A stretch of DNA of 55,608 bases. Origin: Schlesneria paludicola DSM 18645. Lineage in GTDB: Bacteria > Planctomycetota > Planctomycetia > Planctomycetales > Planctomycetaceae. The notes under the pieces were generated by a model. That model was not told where the DNA came from. It saw only the letters and a list, made by a program, of their open reading frames with translations, and ran no database searches. How positions within the stretch are numbered: the stretch's first letter is position 1; every line of letters begins with the position of its first letter. Below are positions 47,764-55,608 of the stretch, one piece after another. The stretch spans positions 1 through 55,608 of the forward strand of contig CAMBQP010000009.1 of assembly GCA_945869955.1 (NCBI GenBank). The letters are read 5' to 3'. The position numbers and the translations under genes were made by a program.

Positions 47764-48051
47764 TTAAAAGACGTCGAGAACAAAATGGTGCCCGCTGTGG
47801 TAGGGGCGTTTTTCGGGATAAAAGTTGTACCAGCCGTTGTTGTACACCGGAAACTGTCGGGCGTGTGGATAACGGTTATACAGGCTGTTGTACTGCTGAG
47901 GTGCCTGGAAATTGTGGGGGTAGTAAACATAGGGGTAGTAGTTAAAACGACCCCAATCGGAAGGCTGACCCTCGCCAGCCGCCTGTGCGGATTGTCCGCC
48001 TACCGTGAACGCAGCCGCCAGCAGCAGCAGAACCAAAATCGCACGTCGCAT
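47764..48051 (-). CDS. Small secreted Tyr/Asn-rich protein, planctomycete-type
   Basis: A 95-residue protein with a signal peptide (RRAILVLLLLAAAFTVGGQSAQAA) and a mature part rich in Tyr, Pro, Asn and His (NYYPYVYYPHNFQAPQQYNSLYNRYPHARQFPVYNNGWYNFYPEKRPYHSGHHFVLDVF). The AGGAGG immediately upstream of the ATG is the strongest ribosome binding site in the window. Proteins with the same layout and the GHHFVLDVF ending occur, as I recall, in many planctomycetes, with no known function. It is convergent with the AI-2E gene and has no close same-strand partner apart from the pseudogene 360 bp upstream. Confidence 0.85.
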   Translation of the reverse strand: MRRAILVLLLLAAAFTVGGQSAQAAGEGQPSDWGRFNYYPYVYYPHNFQAPQQYNSLYNRYPHARQFPVYNNGWYNFYPEKRPYHSGHHFVLDVF

Positions 48052-48410
48052 CGTTTATCCTCCTTGAACTGACGGTGTCGGATTCGCGTCGGAACCCGTT
48101 TTGTCCGATGGGCCAGCCCCCTCGCACACGAGCACCGTGCAAAGTACGCGAAACCGCCTATTTGAGATATCGGCAACGGAGTAATCGTTACGACAAGAAA
48201 CTTCGCAAGAATCTTGATATTCGGCAAATCGAGACCGAAACGCCAAACAGAGGTGCGTTTTTTGGAGCGAAGGGGGTAGGACGGGATTGCTCGATCCGAA
48301 CGCGGGCCCCAGAGAGAGAGAATCAAAGCCTTTTGAAAAAACGGACGAGGCCGCAATTCGATTGCGACCCCGTCGATGTTGATCACTTGCCAAGACATTC
48401 CGGCGGTCAA
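48052..48410. other. Intergenic between two small secreted-protein loci (359 bp)
   Basis: Nothing with family resemblance is seen; the plus-strand open frame at 48075-48731 crosses the amber-interrupted gene antisense and is rejected. The stretch likely holds the promoter for the 47.8-48.1 kb gene. Confidence 0.45.
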
Positions 48411-48977
48411 TCAGCGATAGAAAATGGTCGCATAGTAACCGTTGGCACCGCGGGCAACTCCGATTTCAATGGGAGTCCGCTGGCCCCAGAAACACGAGTT
48501 TCTCACGGCTTGATCCGGGGTTGCCCCGAATCCATTCCCTTCAAAACTGCCACCACCAAACCCGCCGCCAATATGCTGAACGCTCCCCATCCGAGCACTT
48601 TGTTCGGCTTTCCACTGAGCACTGCCGGCTGCCGCAGCTGCTGGGGCAGGAAGCATCGCAGGAGCGGGAGACGTGACAGCAGGCATCACGACGTTCGCCT
48701 GAACAATTCCGCCATTCGACGTTTCCACTGAGCTGGTTTGCACAATCTGGTTCGTGGAAACAACCGTCTAGTTTGCGGGAACTTCGCTCAACGGAGCTGC
48801 GGTGTGAGCCACAACGGTGTAGTTTTGAGTGGGGGCAGCGTAGTACTGGGTCGGTGCTGCCGGTTGAGAGTACTGAACGGCAGGCTGTTGCCAAACCATT
48901 CTTCGACCACGGGCTTCGGCTGTGGTCCCAAACAGCGAAACCGCCAACACCACGATGATCCATTGAATTTTCATCAT
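48411..48977 (-). pseudogene. Small secreted protein interrupted by in-frame amber codon
   Basis: Read from ATG 48977 (preceded by GAAGGAAA), the frame encodes a signal peptide (MKIQWIIVVLAVSLFGTTAEA), then a Gln/Ala/Thr/Tyr-rich stretch to VPAN, where TAG occurs at 48768-48770. The same frame continues without another stop to 48411, coding TVVSTNQIVQ, an Ala/Pro-rich linker, MGSVQHIGGGFGGGSFEGNGFGATPDQAVRNSCFWGQ and RTPIEIGVARGANGYYATIFYR, an ending found in other planctomycete secreted proteins. One base change (CAG to TAG is the simplest) explains it. The total would be 188 residues. Either a recent nonsense mutation, a sequencing error or readthrough. An ATG or other start inside the second half would yield a piece without a signal. 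Confidence 0.8.
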
Positions 48978-49847
48978 CAAATTTCCTTCTTCAAGTACTC
49001 AATCAGGAATTTCTGGCAAGGCCACCGCTACCGTAGTGGCGGCCCGCCGCGCCGCGATCCAACGAGGGATCCACGAATACGGCTGATCGCAACAACGCAG
49101 CACGGAATCTGAGCCTGACCCGCTCTTCCCCGAACCGCAACTCGAAAAAAACAGCGCGACGCAACTCCGACACACAATCACAAAACGTGAGGGATCAGCA
49201 TCGCCTCAACGCACTTTGCGAAATACCGGAACGACTGATGGAATTTCAATTCCATTCCAATCACTATCGCTGCTGCAGACCACAGAGCAAAGCTGTGGTA
49301 AGGACAACACAATTATCATCTGGATTCGAAATCCCACAAGATTCCGAAGGACCCACCGCGGAGGTATCGCAGACATTACCCAAATGCCACAACCACCAAC
49401 CGAGCGCCCACATCCCTGGGGCTTGTCCAATTTCGTCGCAGGAAATCTCAGCAGACTTTTGCAAAAGTTTCCTGACTCAATTCCTGCGACAAACCAGTGA
49501 TAACGACCGAGAAACTGAAGTTCAAGTCTCACATGCCGCCATCCGATCGCACAAAAACAGGTTGCCGACGTAAAATATAACGATCAAAGAGCTTAGGAGT
49601 ACCTGAAAAATTGGAAAAATCAGGCAAATTTTGCCGATTGAACGTGAAAGATTTGCCGGAATGAATGCATTTGGCACCGACCCTGAACTCAGCGGCACCC
49701 AATTCTCGCCCCCCGCTCGGTCGTTGAGCGTGCAGAAAGCGACTCGGTTTGGTTACAATTTCGCAAAGTGAAAACAGGGGCGATGTGCCCCCGTTCGACC
49801 AGCACACATGGTGCTCAATTGCAGACGTTTCACAAGTTTTCCGAATC
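48978..49847. other. Gene-poor stretch before sterol desaturase-like gene (870 bp)
   Basis: Open frames such as 49187-49573 (plus) and 49206-49532 (minus) overlap one another and show no known family, signal peptide or good start. Composition is drifting and unlike the neighbouring genes. I see no RNA gene; it may be decayed DNA plus promoters. Confidence 0.5.
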
Positions 49848-50756
49848 ATGAAACAAGATCTCATACCCCAGTTGTACGCCATCACTTCGCAGGTCAGTCA
49901 TTTGGCGTTGTGGTTAACGATTCTGGTGGTGGTGTTCGCGCCACTTGAGCGGCTTTTTGCCGCACATCAGAGGAATCATTGGCGCCGCCAGATCGGCAAC
50001 GATTTGGTCTATTATTTTCTGAATAATCTCGTTCCCGCCATTTTGCTCAGTTACCCTATGGGTATGTTGGCATGGTCGGTGCAGCGGGCGATTCCACCCG
50101 AGTTTTTATCGATGATCGCCGGACTGCCGTTTTGGGCTCGTACGCTCCTGGGACTGGTGGCGGGTGAGACTGGCTATTATTGGGGACATCGCCTCAGTCA
50201 CGTCATTCCCTTTCTCTGGCGGTTTCATTCCATTCATCACAGTGCCGAGCAGATGGATTTCCTGGTGCATACGCGAGCCCACCCGATCGATATGGTCTTC
50301 GGTCGGTTCTGCGGATTGATTCCGATTTTCATGCTGGGTTTGGCCGAGCCGGGATTGCCGGGTTCGATCATTCCCGCGCTGATTGCGGTGATTGGTGTTG
50401 TTTGGGGATTTTTTATCCATGCGAATCTCAAATGGCGTTTCGGTCCACTGGAATGGCTGATCTCAACCCCTGCGTTTCATCATTGGCACCATAGCATGAC
50501 ACCGATTAACCGCAATTATGCCTCGACTCTTCCCTGGCTGGATTGGATTTTTGGGACGTTGTATCTGCCAAAAGCCGAATTGCCTCACTCATACGGTATC
50601 AAGGCAAAAGTTCCGGATTCGCTGCTCGATCAACTCGCCTATCCATTCGAACCGCAGCCACAGCCCACCGTATCGACTGCGGTGACGTCCGAGGTGATTG
50701 CCTTACAAGAGGGTGGACTCCAAAGGGATTTGAGCGAAAAGCCCGCCATATCCTGA
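49848..50756 (+). CDS. Sterol desaturase / fatty acid hydroxylase family protein
   Basis: A 302-residue polytopic membrane di-iron enzyme. The three histidine clusters that bind the iron pair are visible: HRLSH at 114-118, HSIHH at 127-131 and HHWHH at about 211-215. Membrane segments lie at about 12-32, 57-77, 95-112 and 170-195. The start ATG at 49848 gives MKQDLIPQLY; the frame is open upstream to 49749 without family character. The family introduces hydroxyls or double bonds into sterols, carotenoids or fatty acids; planctomycetes include sterol producers, but the substrate here cannot be named. Its C-terminal 30 residues after PEPQPQPTVS are low-complexity and probably cytoplasmic. Confidence 0.9.
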   Translation: MKQDLIPQLYAITSQVSHLALWLTILVVVFAPLERLFAAHQRNHWRRQIGNDLVYYFLNNLVPAILLSYPMGMLAWSVQRAIPPEFLSMIAGLPFWARTLLGLVAGETGYYWGHRLSHVIPFLWRFHSIHHSAEQMDFLVHTRAHPIDMVFGRFCGLIPIFMLGLAEPGLPGSIIPALIAVIGVVWGFFIHANLKWRFGPLEWLISTPAFHHWHHSMTPINRNYASTLPWLDWIFGTLYLPKAELPHSYGIKAKVPDSLLDQLAYPFEPQPQPTVSTAVTSEVIALQEGGLQRDLSEKPAIS

Positions 50757-51045
50757 GCGAAAGACGATCGAGAGAATCACGCTGGCGGCTTGAATTCAGG
50801 TCACTTGCCTTGATCCTTTGTCAGAGTGCGAAAAAGAAGGTACGCAGCTCATTTGTCGACTTCCTCCCCAAAAATTTGGGTCGCTAACGATGACTGGAAT
50901 CTGGTTCCTGTCGAGCGTAACCCCCACCAAGGCCTGTTCAATTGCCGGGAGTGCGATGCAATAACGAGTGACCGAATCTTTTTGATTATCGGAAATGGCT
51001 ACCACATAACCCCGAAATCACTTTCAGAAATAAACGGAGCGTAGC

Positions 51046-51538
51046 ATGAAAGAGCTCGACCACGAACTTTACATGCGGCGGGCCATTGAGTTGGCAGGCA
51101 ACGTCCCCGAGCATCCTTTTGGAACTGTGATCGTAGACCGGGACACAGGCAAGATCGTGGCCGAAGGCTGGAATAAATCGCGTTTGAATCCAACATGGCA
51201 CGGAGAGATCGACGCCATCAATCAGTTAATCCTTGCCGTCCCCGAAATCGATAGAAAAAAACTTGGTCCTTTACTCAAACGCAGTGCCCTGTCCAATGTG
51301 CCAGGCGGCGATCATTTGGACAGGGATCGAAACGGTTGTCTTCGGCACCTCGATTCGGTCTTTACAACGAATGGGATGGCGACAGATCGACATTCTGGCG
51401 GAAGAAGTGATTCGTTCCAGTCCCGCGTGGAAATGTGCAATCCTCGGAGGGATGTTGGAGCAGGAGTGCAACGCCCTGTTTGAATTCGCGATGCGAGAAA
51501 GGAATCGGTTTCGTGAAGGGGACGGATGCCAGAGATAA
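51046..51538 (+). pseudogene. Nucleoside (cytidine/guanine/adenosine) deaminase, frameshifted
   Basis: From ATG 51046 the frame reads MKELDHELYMRRAIELAGNV, then FGTVIVDRDTGKIVAEGWN and TWHGEIDAIN with the zinc-binding His and catalytic Glu (HxE). At a run of seven A at 51255-51261 the similarity moves to the next frame, which continues NLVLYSNAVPCPMCQAAIIWTGIETVVFGT with the PCxxC zinc ligands and ends at TAA 51536. Removing one A restores one continuous protein of about 163 residues. A GGAGCGTAGC sequence precedes the ATG. It belongs to the CDA/TadA-like deaminase group. Real loss of function, a homopolymer sequencing error or slippage in expression are all possible. Confidence 0.85.
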
Positions 51539-51654
51539 CGCCTGAATCTCATCGCGCAGCTTGATTGATTCCGTGTTAGCAAAGTGATTGATCAACTTGC
51601 GTAATACCCTGCCTGGATGGACGTCGAATGCGCGCTTTTTCTGAGAGCCTCGTG

Positions 51655-53154
51655 TCAGGTTAGCTGCAGGATCTCATTTGCCTGTTGGTGTACGGCATAA
51701 AACCGTTCGGAATTCACAGACAGTTTGATGTCTTCATCATAAGTGGGAATCATCGCCTTCATTCGAGTTCGACCGAGAGGGTTGGCCAACAGTTCTGGGA
51801 AACACTTCTTGATCACTTCGAGCATGATATTCACAGAGACCGATGCGCCGGGTGACGCTCCAAGCAAAGCCGAGATACTGCGATCTGCATTAGTGATGAT
51901 CTCGGTGCCGTAATGGACGATACCCGATTGTCCATCCGTCTTTTTGATTGCCTGCACGCGGATGCCAGCGTCAATTAACTTCCAATCACTGATTTTAGCC
52001 GCAGGGTAAAAGACATGAAGCACCTCCAGGCGATCCGCCATACTTTGCCTCCCTTGCTGGATCAGATAGCGAATCAGATCCAGGTTCGAGAAGCCGATTT
52101 TCATCAGGGTCAAAAGATTGTCGGGGCGAACGGAAAAGGGAAGGTCTGTAAAACGCCCTTTCTGGTGGAGAAACTTCGTTGTCCATGCTGCGAATGGGCC
52201 GAAAAGCAGAGTTTTTTTGCCGTCGAGAATGCGTGTATCGAGGTGTGGAACTGCCATCGTCGGAGCCGCGTCGAGCGCCTGCCCGTAAACCTTCGCCTGA
52301 TGCATGCCAACGATCTCGGGATTGTCACACATCAGCCATTGGCCTCCGATCGGAAATCCACCGAGTCCCCTCGCCTCGGGAATACCAGCCGTTTGCAAGA
52401 GTGGGAGACTTCCCCCCCCAGCGCCAACGAAGACGAATTTCGTACGGTTCGTATGAACGTCACCCGAAGCCAAATGTCTCGCCTTCACTTCCCATGTGGA
52501 GTCGACTTTTCTTAATCCTACGACTCGATGTCCCCGAGCGATTCCACATCCTTCCTGCTGTTCAAACCATTTCAAGAGTTTCCGAGACAGTGCGCCGAAA
52601 TTCACATCGGTTCCACTATTCATTTTTGTCGCGGCGATCGGCACGTTGCTACGGCCTTCGAGCAATAACGGAGCCCAACGTGAGATTGTATCTCGTTCTG
52701 TGGAGAACTCCATTTCCCGGAAGAAATGATGTAATTTCATGCCCGTGTAGCGGGCTCTCAAGAAATCCACCTGCGTTTCGCCGTGTACAAAACTCAAATG
52801 GGGGATCGGGTTAATGAACTCCTTTGGCTGATCGATCAGACCGCTCGAGACGGCATAACTCCAGAACTGTTTCGAATGTTCAAATTGCTCATAAATCTCA
52901 ATGGCTTTCGCCACGTTGACCGATCCGTCTGCTTCGCGCTTCGGGGTGTAGCTGAGCTCGCAGATACCAGCATGGCCTGTTCCGGCATTGTTCCAGCCGT
53001 CAGAACTTTCCTGAGCCAAATCTTCGGTGACTTCGTAGAGCTGAATGGAAAGTCGAGGTTCTAACAGCTTCAGCATCACCCCAAGGTTCGCAGACATCAC
53101 TCCGCTACCAATCAGGACCACATCAGGATTCACGATATATTCACGATCGGACAT
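51655..53154 (-). CDS. mqo: Malate:quinone oxidoreductase
   Basis: A 499-residue FAD-dependent, membrane-associated malate dehydrogenase (quinone), which oxidises malate to oxaloacetate and passes electrons to quinone. The ATG at 53154 gives MSDREYIVNPDVVLIGSGVMSANLGVMLKLLEP with the FAD GxGxxx loop. Further hallmarks are SSDGWNNAGTGHAGICELSYTP, INPIPHLSFVHGE, KFVFVGAGGGSLPLLQTAGIPE, GGFPIGGQWLMCDNPEIV and LLGASPGASVSVNIMLEVI. An in-frame TTG at 53166 is also possible. It is a single gene, isolated by about 115 bp on one side and about 590 bp on the other with no recognised genes. Confidence 0.95.
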   Translation of the reverse strand: MSDREYIVNPDVVLIGSGVMSANLGVMLKLLEPRLSIQLYEVTEDLAQESSDGWNNAGTGHAGICELSYTPKREADGSVNVAKAIEIYEQFEHSKQFWSYAVSSGLIDQPKEFINPIPHLSFVHGETQVDFLRARYTGMKLHHFFREMEFSTERDTISRWAPLLLEGRSNVPIAATKMNSGTDVNFGALSRKLLKWFEQQEGCGIARGHRVVGLRKVDSTWEVKARHLASGDVHTNRTKFVFVGAGGGSLPLLQTAGIPEARGLGGFPIGGQWLMCDNPEIVGMHQAKVYGQALDAAPTMAVPHLDTRILDGKKTLLFGPFAAWTTKFLHQKGRFTDLPFSVRPDNLLTLMKIGFSNLDLIRYLIQQGRQSMADRLEVLHVFYPAAKISDWKLIDAGIRVQAIKKTDGQSGIVHYGTEIITNADRSISALLGASPGASVSVNIMLEVIKKCFPELLANPLGRTRMKAMIPTYDEDIKLSVNSERFYAVHQQANEILQLT

Positions 53155-53746
53155 TGATTGCCTCAAACAAATACTACGATTGCGATCTGGTTATTGACGA
53201 CGTTTTGGCTTTGGGGGGCCGTTTCATCGAAGTCGGGACGGAGCAGACCACCGCGAACTTGAACGCTCGGCGACGCCTGAGTAAAAGACGATGAAATCTG
53301 AATAACAAAGTAACTCCGCCAGCGATGACCAACTGTCATTGATAAACGATATAAACCGATTCTCGCGCGGAAATCGGTCGCTGAGTTGCTTTCTCACGAG
53401 TGCCGTGCCAGGCAATTTTCGAGTCCGCCCCAGACCGATCATACCCCAAAATTTTCCTCGCCGCTCAAATCAAACATGCTCAGACTTCGTCAATTCGGGA
53501 GGAGCAGACGCACGATCCAACTCGGTCGCGGTGACACTTCAAAGACGCCCAACCAGCTTGCTCGAACTCTTAATCGAATATTCGACTGACTCAGCATTTC
53601 AAGAACTGGTTGCAGGCGACAGCGCGAATTCCGTCTTAGGATAATTAACGTCCTCAAATTACTGATTACGAGGGTCAAATCTTGTTTTTCTGCGATGAGG
53701 CTTGCTGGCCGGCCACCAATACTACCGTCGAGGCGGCCGACCAATG
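53155..53746. other. Gene-poor stretch upstream of mqo (592 bp)
   Basis: Several short overlapping frames (53224-53442 minus, 53339-53644 plus, 53490-53744 minus) show no known family. The mqo promoter should lie near 53155-53250. Nothing else is supported. Confidence 0.5.
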
Positions 53747-53956
53747 TTAGTTTGGGCCCTCATTCGTTCGCTCCGTACGGATCTTGATCGTCCCGTTCAG
53801 AATCCACTCTGCGTGTTCCGCAGCTGGGCCAGTGCCGCTGGGAATCTTGACATGCATGTCTAAAAATTCGTAAGCGATGACCGCATTTTTCTCCGTCAGC
53901 CGTTCGTACAGCCCCACCGCCAAGTCGGGCCAATTCGTCGTGTGGTCAGTTGTCAT
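53747..53956 (-). CDS. Small acidic protein, unknown, probably conserved
   Basis: A 69-residue soluble protein starting MTTDHTTNWPDLAVGLYERLTEKNA at ATG 53956; a longer frame from 54004 adds 16 residues. The wording AVIAYEFLDMHVKIPSGTGPAAEHAEWILNGTIKIRTE is the sort of beta-rich sequence that I recall in many planctomycete hypothetical proteins of this size. It has no membrane segment or signal. It stands alone with over 580 bp of apparent non-coding sequence on each side. Real gene status rests on codon-like composition and this recollection, so confidence is moderate. Confidence 0.6.
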   Translation of the reverse strand: MTTDHTTNWPDLAVGLYERLTEKNAVIAYEFLDMHVKIPSGTGPAAEHAEWILNGTIKIRTERTNEGPN

Positions 53957-54748
53957 CTCAATCCCAATCTGTAAGTTTAGAGAGTAAACCGGTTCATGCA
54001 ACAACCATATTTTACTGTACCGTGAACCCCATCGTCTAGCCTGTAAAACGGTTTTTCATGAGAGAGACCGGCGTCAGCAGTCCCCCGCTCTTTCGTTTTG
54101 CTGAGGAAAAAATTAGCGGGCCAAAGGGCTGCCTGGAACAGGCGAACCAACTTTGCAGGAGTTGTTTGAATCTTGGGTCTTGATTTCGTTTGATTTCGAG
54201 CGGAATACTGGTCAAAATCGTCAGGGCGGACGTCTTTGCGCAGGATGAAGTTGTGGTTGTGATCGGATGATTCGCAGGGTTCGTCGCTGCGTGCTGCTGG
54301 GGGCTCATACTGGCGTTGAAGCCGCTTCTCGGGCCGTGGGTATGGATCGAAATCGCGAAAGCGGGCTCACCATCACGGTTCAACCACAAACCCAGCGCAC
54401 GAGGTATCAAGACTTGACTCTGCAGCAAATCGGACGGCTTCGTTCCCTGATCGGTCCCTCTCAACGGACCGGACGATCGAACTGGGCGGTCTCCGCAGGC
54501 TTGATGGTCCCCGGCTCACGGAAGCCATCAGCCAAATTCATGGAATCAGGGATTCGATGGAATACGGCATTCGATTCGTGAATCACACCCTTTGCAAAAA
54601 TGCGAAGATGATGAACTAAGAGTCCTACGAATTACGCGAATCATGCAAAGAGGAAGAGAAAACGATTCGAGATTCTGAAAACGGAAAACGGAAGTTTCAC
54701 GCACCCAGTTGTCATTGACCCACTTTAACTCGGGCTCAGAACACGAAA
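53957..54748. other. Gene-poor stretch before tRNA-Cys (about 790 bp)
   Basis: Overlapping frames on both strands (54036-54464 minus, 54267-54581 plus, 54546-54995 minus) have no recognisable family. At 54377-54403 a 27-bp sequence matches the ISL3 element's terminal repeat of this window at 22 of 27 positions, suggesting old insertion-sequence debris. Confidence 0.5.
54377..54403 (+). repeat. Solitary ISL3-like terminal repeat
   Basis: GGTTCAACCACAAACCCAGC... aligns with the left end of the ISL3 element (from 19622) at 22 of 27 positions. No matching inverted partner and no transposase are seen nearby. Confidence 0.45.
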
Positions 54749-54782
54749 AACCCCTCGTAAAACCAAAGTTTTGCGAGGGGTT
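54746..54782 (-). terminator. Terminator downstream of tRNA-Cys
   Basis: AACCCCTCGTAAAAC (54749-54763) pairs with GTTTTGCGAGGGGTT (54768-54782), with one T-G pair, and on the minus strand is followed by a T-run. It lies 8 bp after the tRNA 3' end. Confidence 0.85.
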
Positions 54783-54790
54783 CAATCGAG

Positions 54791-54862
54791 AGGCTCCGGT
54801 CGGAGTCGAACCGACGATGACGGATTTGCAATCCGTTGCCTTAGCCACTTGGCCACGGAGCC
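54791..54862 (-). tRNA. tRNA-Cys (anticodon GCA)
   Basis: The minus strand reads GGCTCCGTGGCCAAGTGGCT..., folding into a standard cloverleaf: acceptor GGCTCCG/CGGAGCC, anticodon stem ACGGA/TCCGT with loop TTGCAAA (anticodon GCA, plus-strand 54827-54829), and T-arm GTCGG-TTCGACT-CCGAC. The discriminator base is U, as expected for cysteine. CCA is not encoded. A terminator follows. Confidence 0.96.
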
Positions 54863-55090
54863 AGCAATGATTTATCGGCGGAATGGGGATCAAGATTGAG
54901 TCTCTCGTCCGAATTCCCGGAAAAATGTGCAGGAATCTGAAAACCGGCACATTCGTCCTGACCGGAACTTTAACGACGGGATTCTTTTCAGTCAATCGGT
55001 TTGATCCTCGTTTTTTTCCGAGCCGGTCGACCGACTGATTGATTTCTCAATGCCCCATTCGGTGCAAAGTGAATCCAGAGGAAGCAGAAT
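54863..55090. other. Upstream of tRNA-Cys; no gene seen
   Basis: Part of a 372-bp gap between tRNA-Cys and the secretin gene. It should hold the tRNA promoter; the only open frames (for example 54992-55180 minus) are short and featureless. Confidence 0.45.
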
Positions 55091-55133
55091 AAAAAAACCG
55101 CCGCGATCCAGCCCGGTCGGATCGCGGCGGCCG
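55091..55133 (-). terminator. Rho-independent terminator of the secretin gene
   Basis: Perfect 12-bp stem CCGCCGCGATCC (55098-55109) with GGATCGCGGCGG (55119-55130). On the minus strand a run of seven T follows (complement of 55091-55097). Confidence 0.88.
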
Positions 55134-55182
55134 AGGACTTGCGACAGAGCCTCGGGGGGGTCTCGAATTTTGGCTCGCACAG

Positions 55183-55217
55183 GCTACGGTCGTTCTGTGT
55201 GAGTGAACGACCGTAGC
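55183..55217. repeat. 13-bp inverted repeat just after the secretin stop
   Basis: GCTACGGTCGTTC (55183-55195) and GAACGACCGTAGC (55205-55217) form a perfect hairpin with a 9-base loop, 18 bp after the secretin stop. It lacks a T-run, so it may stabilise the mRNA 3' end ahead of the terminator 50 bp further on. Confidence 0.8.
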
Positions 55218-55234
55218 TGGCTTTTCAATCAGAA

Positions 55235-55608
55235 TCAGTTGCGTGGGATACCCAGCAATTCTTCTTCTTCTTCCTGGATGATGATACGAGGTGTCACCAT
55301 CAACATCAGGCTTTCCGTTTCACGTCCGACACCACTGTTTTTGAACAATCGGCTGACGTAAGGGATCTTATTCAAGATCGGAACCCCAGCCATTTTTCGG
55401 CCTTCTTTCAGCCGCTTAATTCCACCTAACAGGACGCTCCCGCCGTCGGGAACACTCACCGTGGTCGACACGTTGATGGTTTCGACAACAGGCTGTTGAA
55501 CGGTGATTGCACCACCACCACCACCACCCTGCTGGCCACCTTGTTGACCACCCTGTTGGCCACCTTGCTGGCCACCACCTTGCTGGCCGCCGCCGCCGCC
55601 GCCACCAA
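55235..55608 (-). CDS. Type II secretion / type IV pilus secretin, C-terminal part (GspD/PulD-like), 5' cut by window
   Basis: The last ~124 residues of an outer-membrane secretin. After a Gly/Gln-rich stretch (GQQGG repeats, 55510-55608) the sequence AITVQQPVVETINVSTTVSVPDGGSVLLGGIKRL is the signature of the secretin domain, followed by GVPILNKIPYVSRLFKNSGVGRE and LMLMVTPRIII, the usual end of the beta-barrel region. It ends EEEEELLGIPRN. GspD-type secretins form the ring through which folded proteins or pili leave the cell. The Gly/Gln insert lies inside the secretin domain, probably in a barrel loop. N0-N3 domains and signal peptide lie outside the window. A 13-bp hairpin and a terminator follow the stop. 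Confidence 0.9.
   Translation of the reverse strand, partial: GGGGGGGQQGGGQQGGQQGGQQGGQQGGGGGGAITVQQPVVETINVSTTVSVPDGGSVLLGGIKRLKEGRKMAGVPILNKIPYVSRLFKNSGVGRETESLMLMVTPRIIIQEEEEELLGIPRN

Noticed and set aside
48075-48731. Plus-strand open frame of 218 codons over small secreted genes
   Set aside because: Crosses a minus-strand gene with signal peptide and ribosome binding site; no signal of its own.
51255-51261. Programmed -1 ribosomal frameshift at A AAA AAA
   Set aside because: The downstream frame needed is +1 (one base too many), not -1, so the classic slippery-site mechanism does not produce the full enzyme.
54036-54464. Possible transposase remnant on the minus strand near tRNA-Cys
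   Set aside because: No transposase motif was recognised; only the short ISL3-like end is supported.

Overview
The window looks like an ordinary chromosomal segment of a planctomycete (phylum Planctomycetota, probably Planctomycetaceae-like). The evidence is its content of lineage-typical families: two DUF1501 proteins, a PSCyt1/DUF1549/DUF1553 protein, a giant ThuA / PVC-type dehydrogenase / HEAT / CxxCH cytochrome fusion, csrA, small secreted Tyr/Pro-rich proteins, and a secretin with a Gly/Gln-rich insert. Base composition is moderately GC-rich and even, except for an AT-rich patch at about 20.34-20.66 kb. Shine-Dalgarno signals are patchy and GTG/TTG starts occur.

Layout. 1-3.6 kb: the 3' end of dihydrolipoyl dehydrogenase, a lipoate-protein ligase-like protein, a 2Fe-2S ferredoxin and a secreted alkaline phosphatase. 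4.0-8.6 kb: a tight operon with an ABC ATPase, its ABC-2 permease, a membrane-anchored helical-repeat-like protein and an HD hydrolase. 8.7-11.7 kb (minus strand): spermidine synthase, an RNase Z-like MBL protein and a Gfo/Idh/MocA oxidoreductase. 12.2-19.6 kb: csrA with a clear terminator, DUF1501, a PEGA lipoprotein, aroC (minus), a second DUF1501 and an overlapping gamma-glutamyltransferase. 19.6-20.7 kb: a shrunken ISL3-type element with near-perfect terminal inverted repeats, then an AT-rich orphan membrane gene. 20.7-32.5 kb: an RDD protein, a YHS protein, RNase P RNA, a divergent manC / phosphohexomutase pair, an ALDH7-like dehydrogenase, secreted glutathione peroxidase, a TolB-like propeller and a glycosyltransferase. 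32.6-44.1 kb: the PSD1 protein, a small unknown, a HemQ-like coproheme decarboxylase, pgi and the 1501-residue fusion. 44.2-47.5 kb: a TolQ/TolR-like trio and an AI-2E family permease. 47.7-53.2 kb: small secreted proteins (one split by an amber codon), a sterol-desaturase-family protein, a frameshifted nucleoside deaminase and malate:quinone oxidoreductase, with long gene-poor gaps. 53.7-55.6 kb: one small conserved-looking protein, tRNA-Cys, and the C-terminus of a GspD-type secretin that runs off the window.

How genes fit together. Lpd and the lipoate ligase share the lipoyl cofactor system. ManC, the phosphohexomutase, Pgi and the glycosyltransferase fit sugar-nucleotide and exopolysaccharide or glycan synthesis. 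The DUF1501, PSCyt/PSD1 and giant CxxCH proteins belong to the secreted planctomycete set often found near polysaccharide catabolism genes. The 44.2-46.2 kb genes look like an ion-driven TolQ/R-type motor with two different TolR-like partners.

The most unusual sequence-level observations are the internally deleted ISL3 element with an expanded 9-bp repeat in its zinc-finger coding region, the amber codon inside the small secreted protein, the poly-A frameshift in the deaminase, and the TolQ/TolR-like trio. I saw no CRISPR array, prophage or clear new defence system. Product names come from motif recognition by eye; no database search was run.
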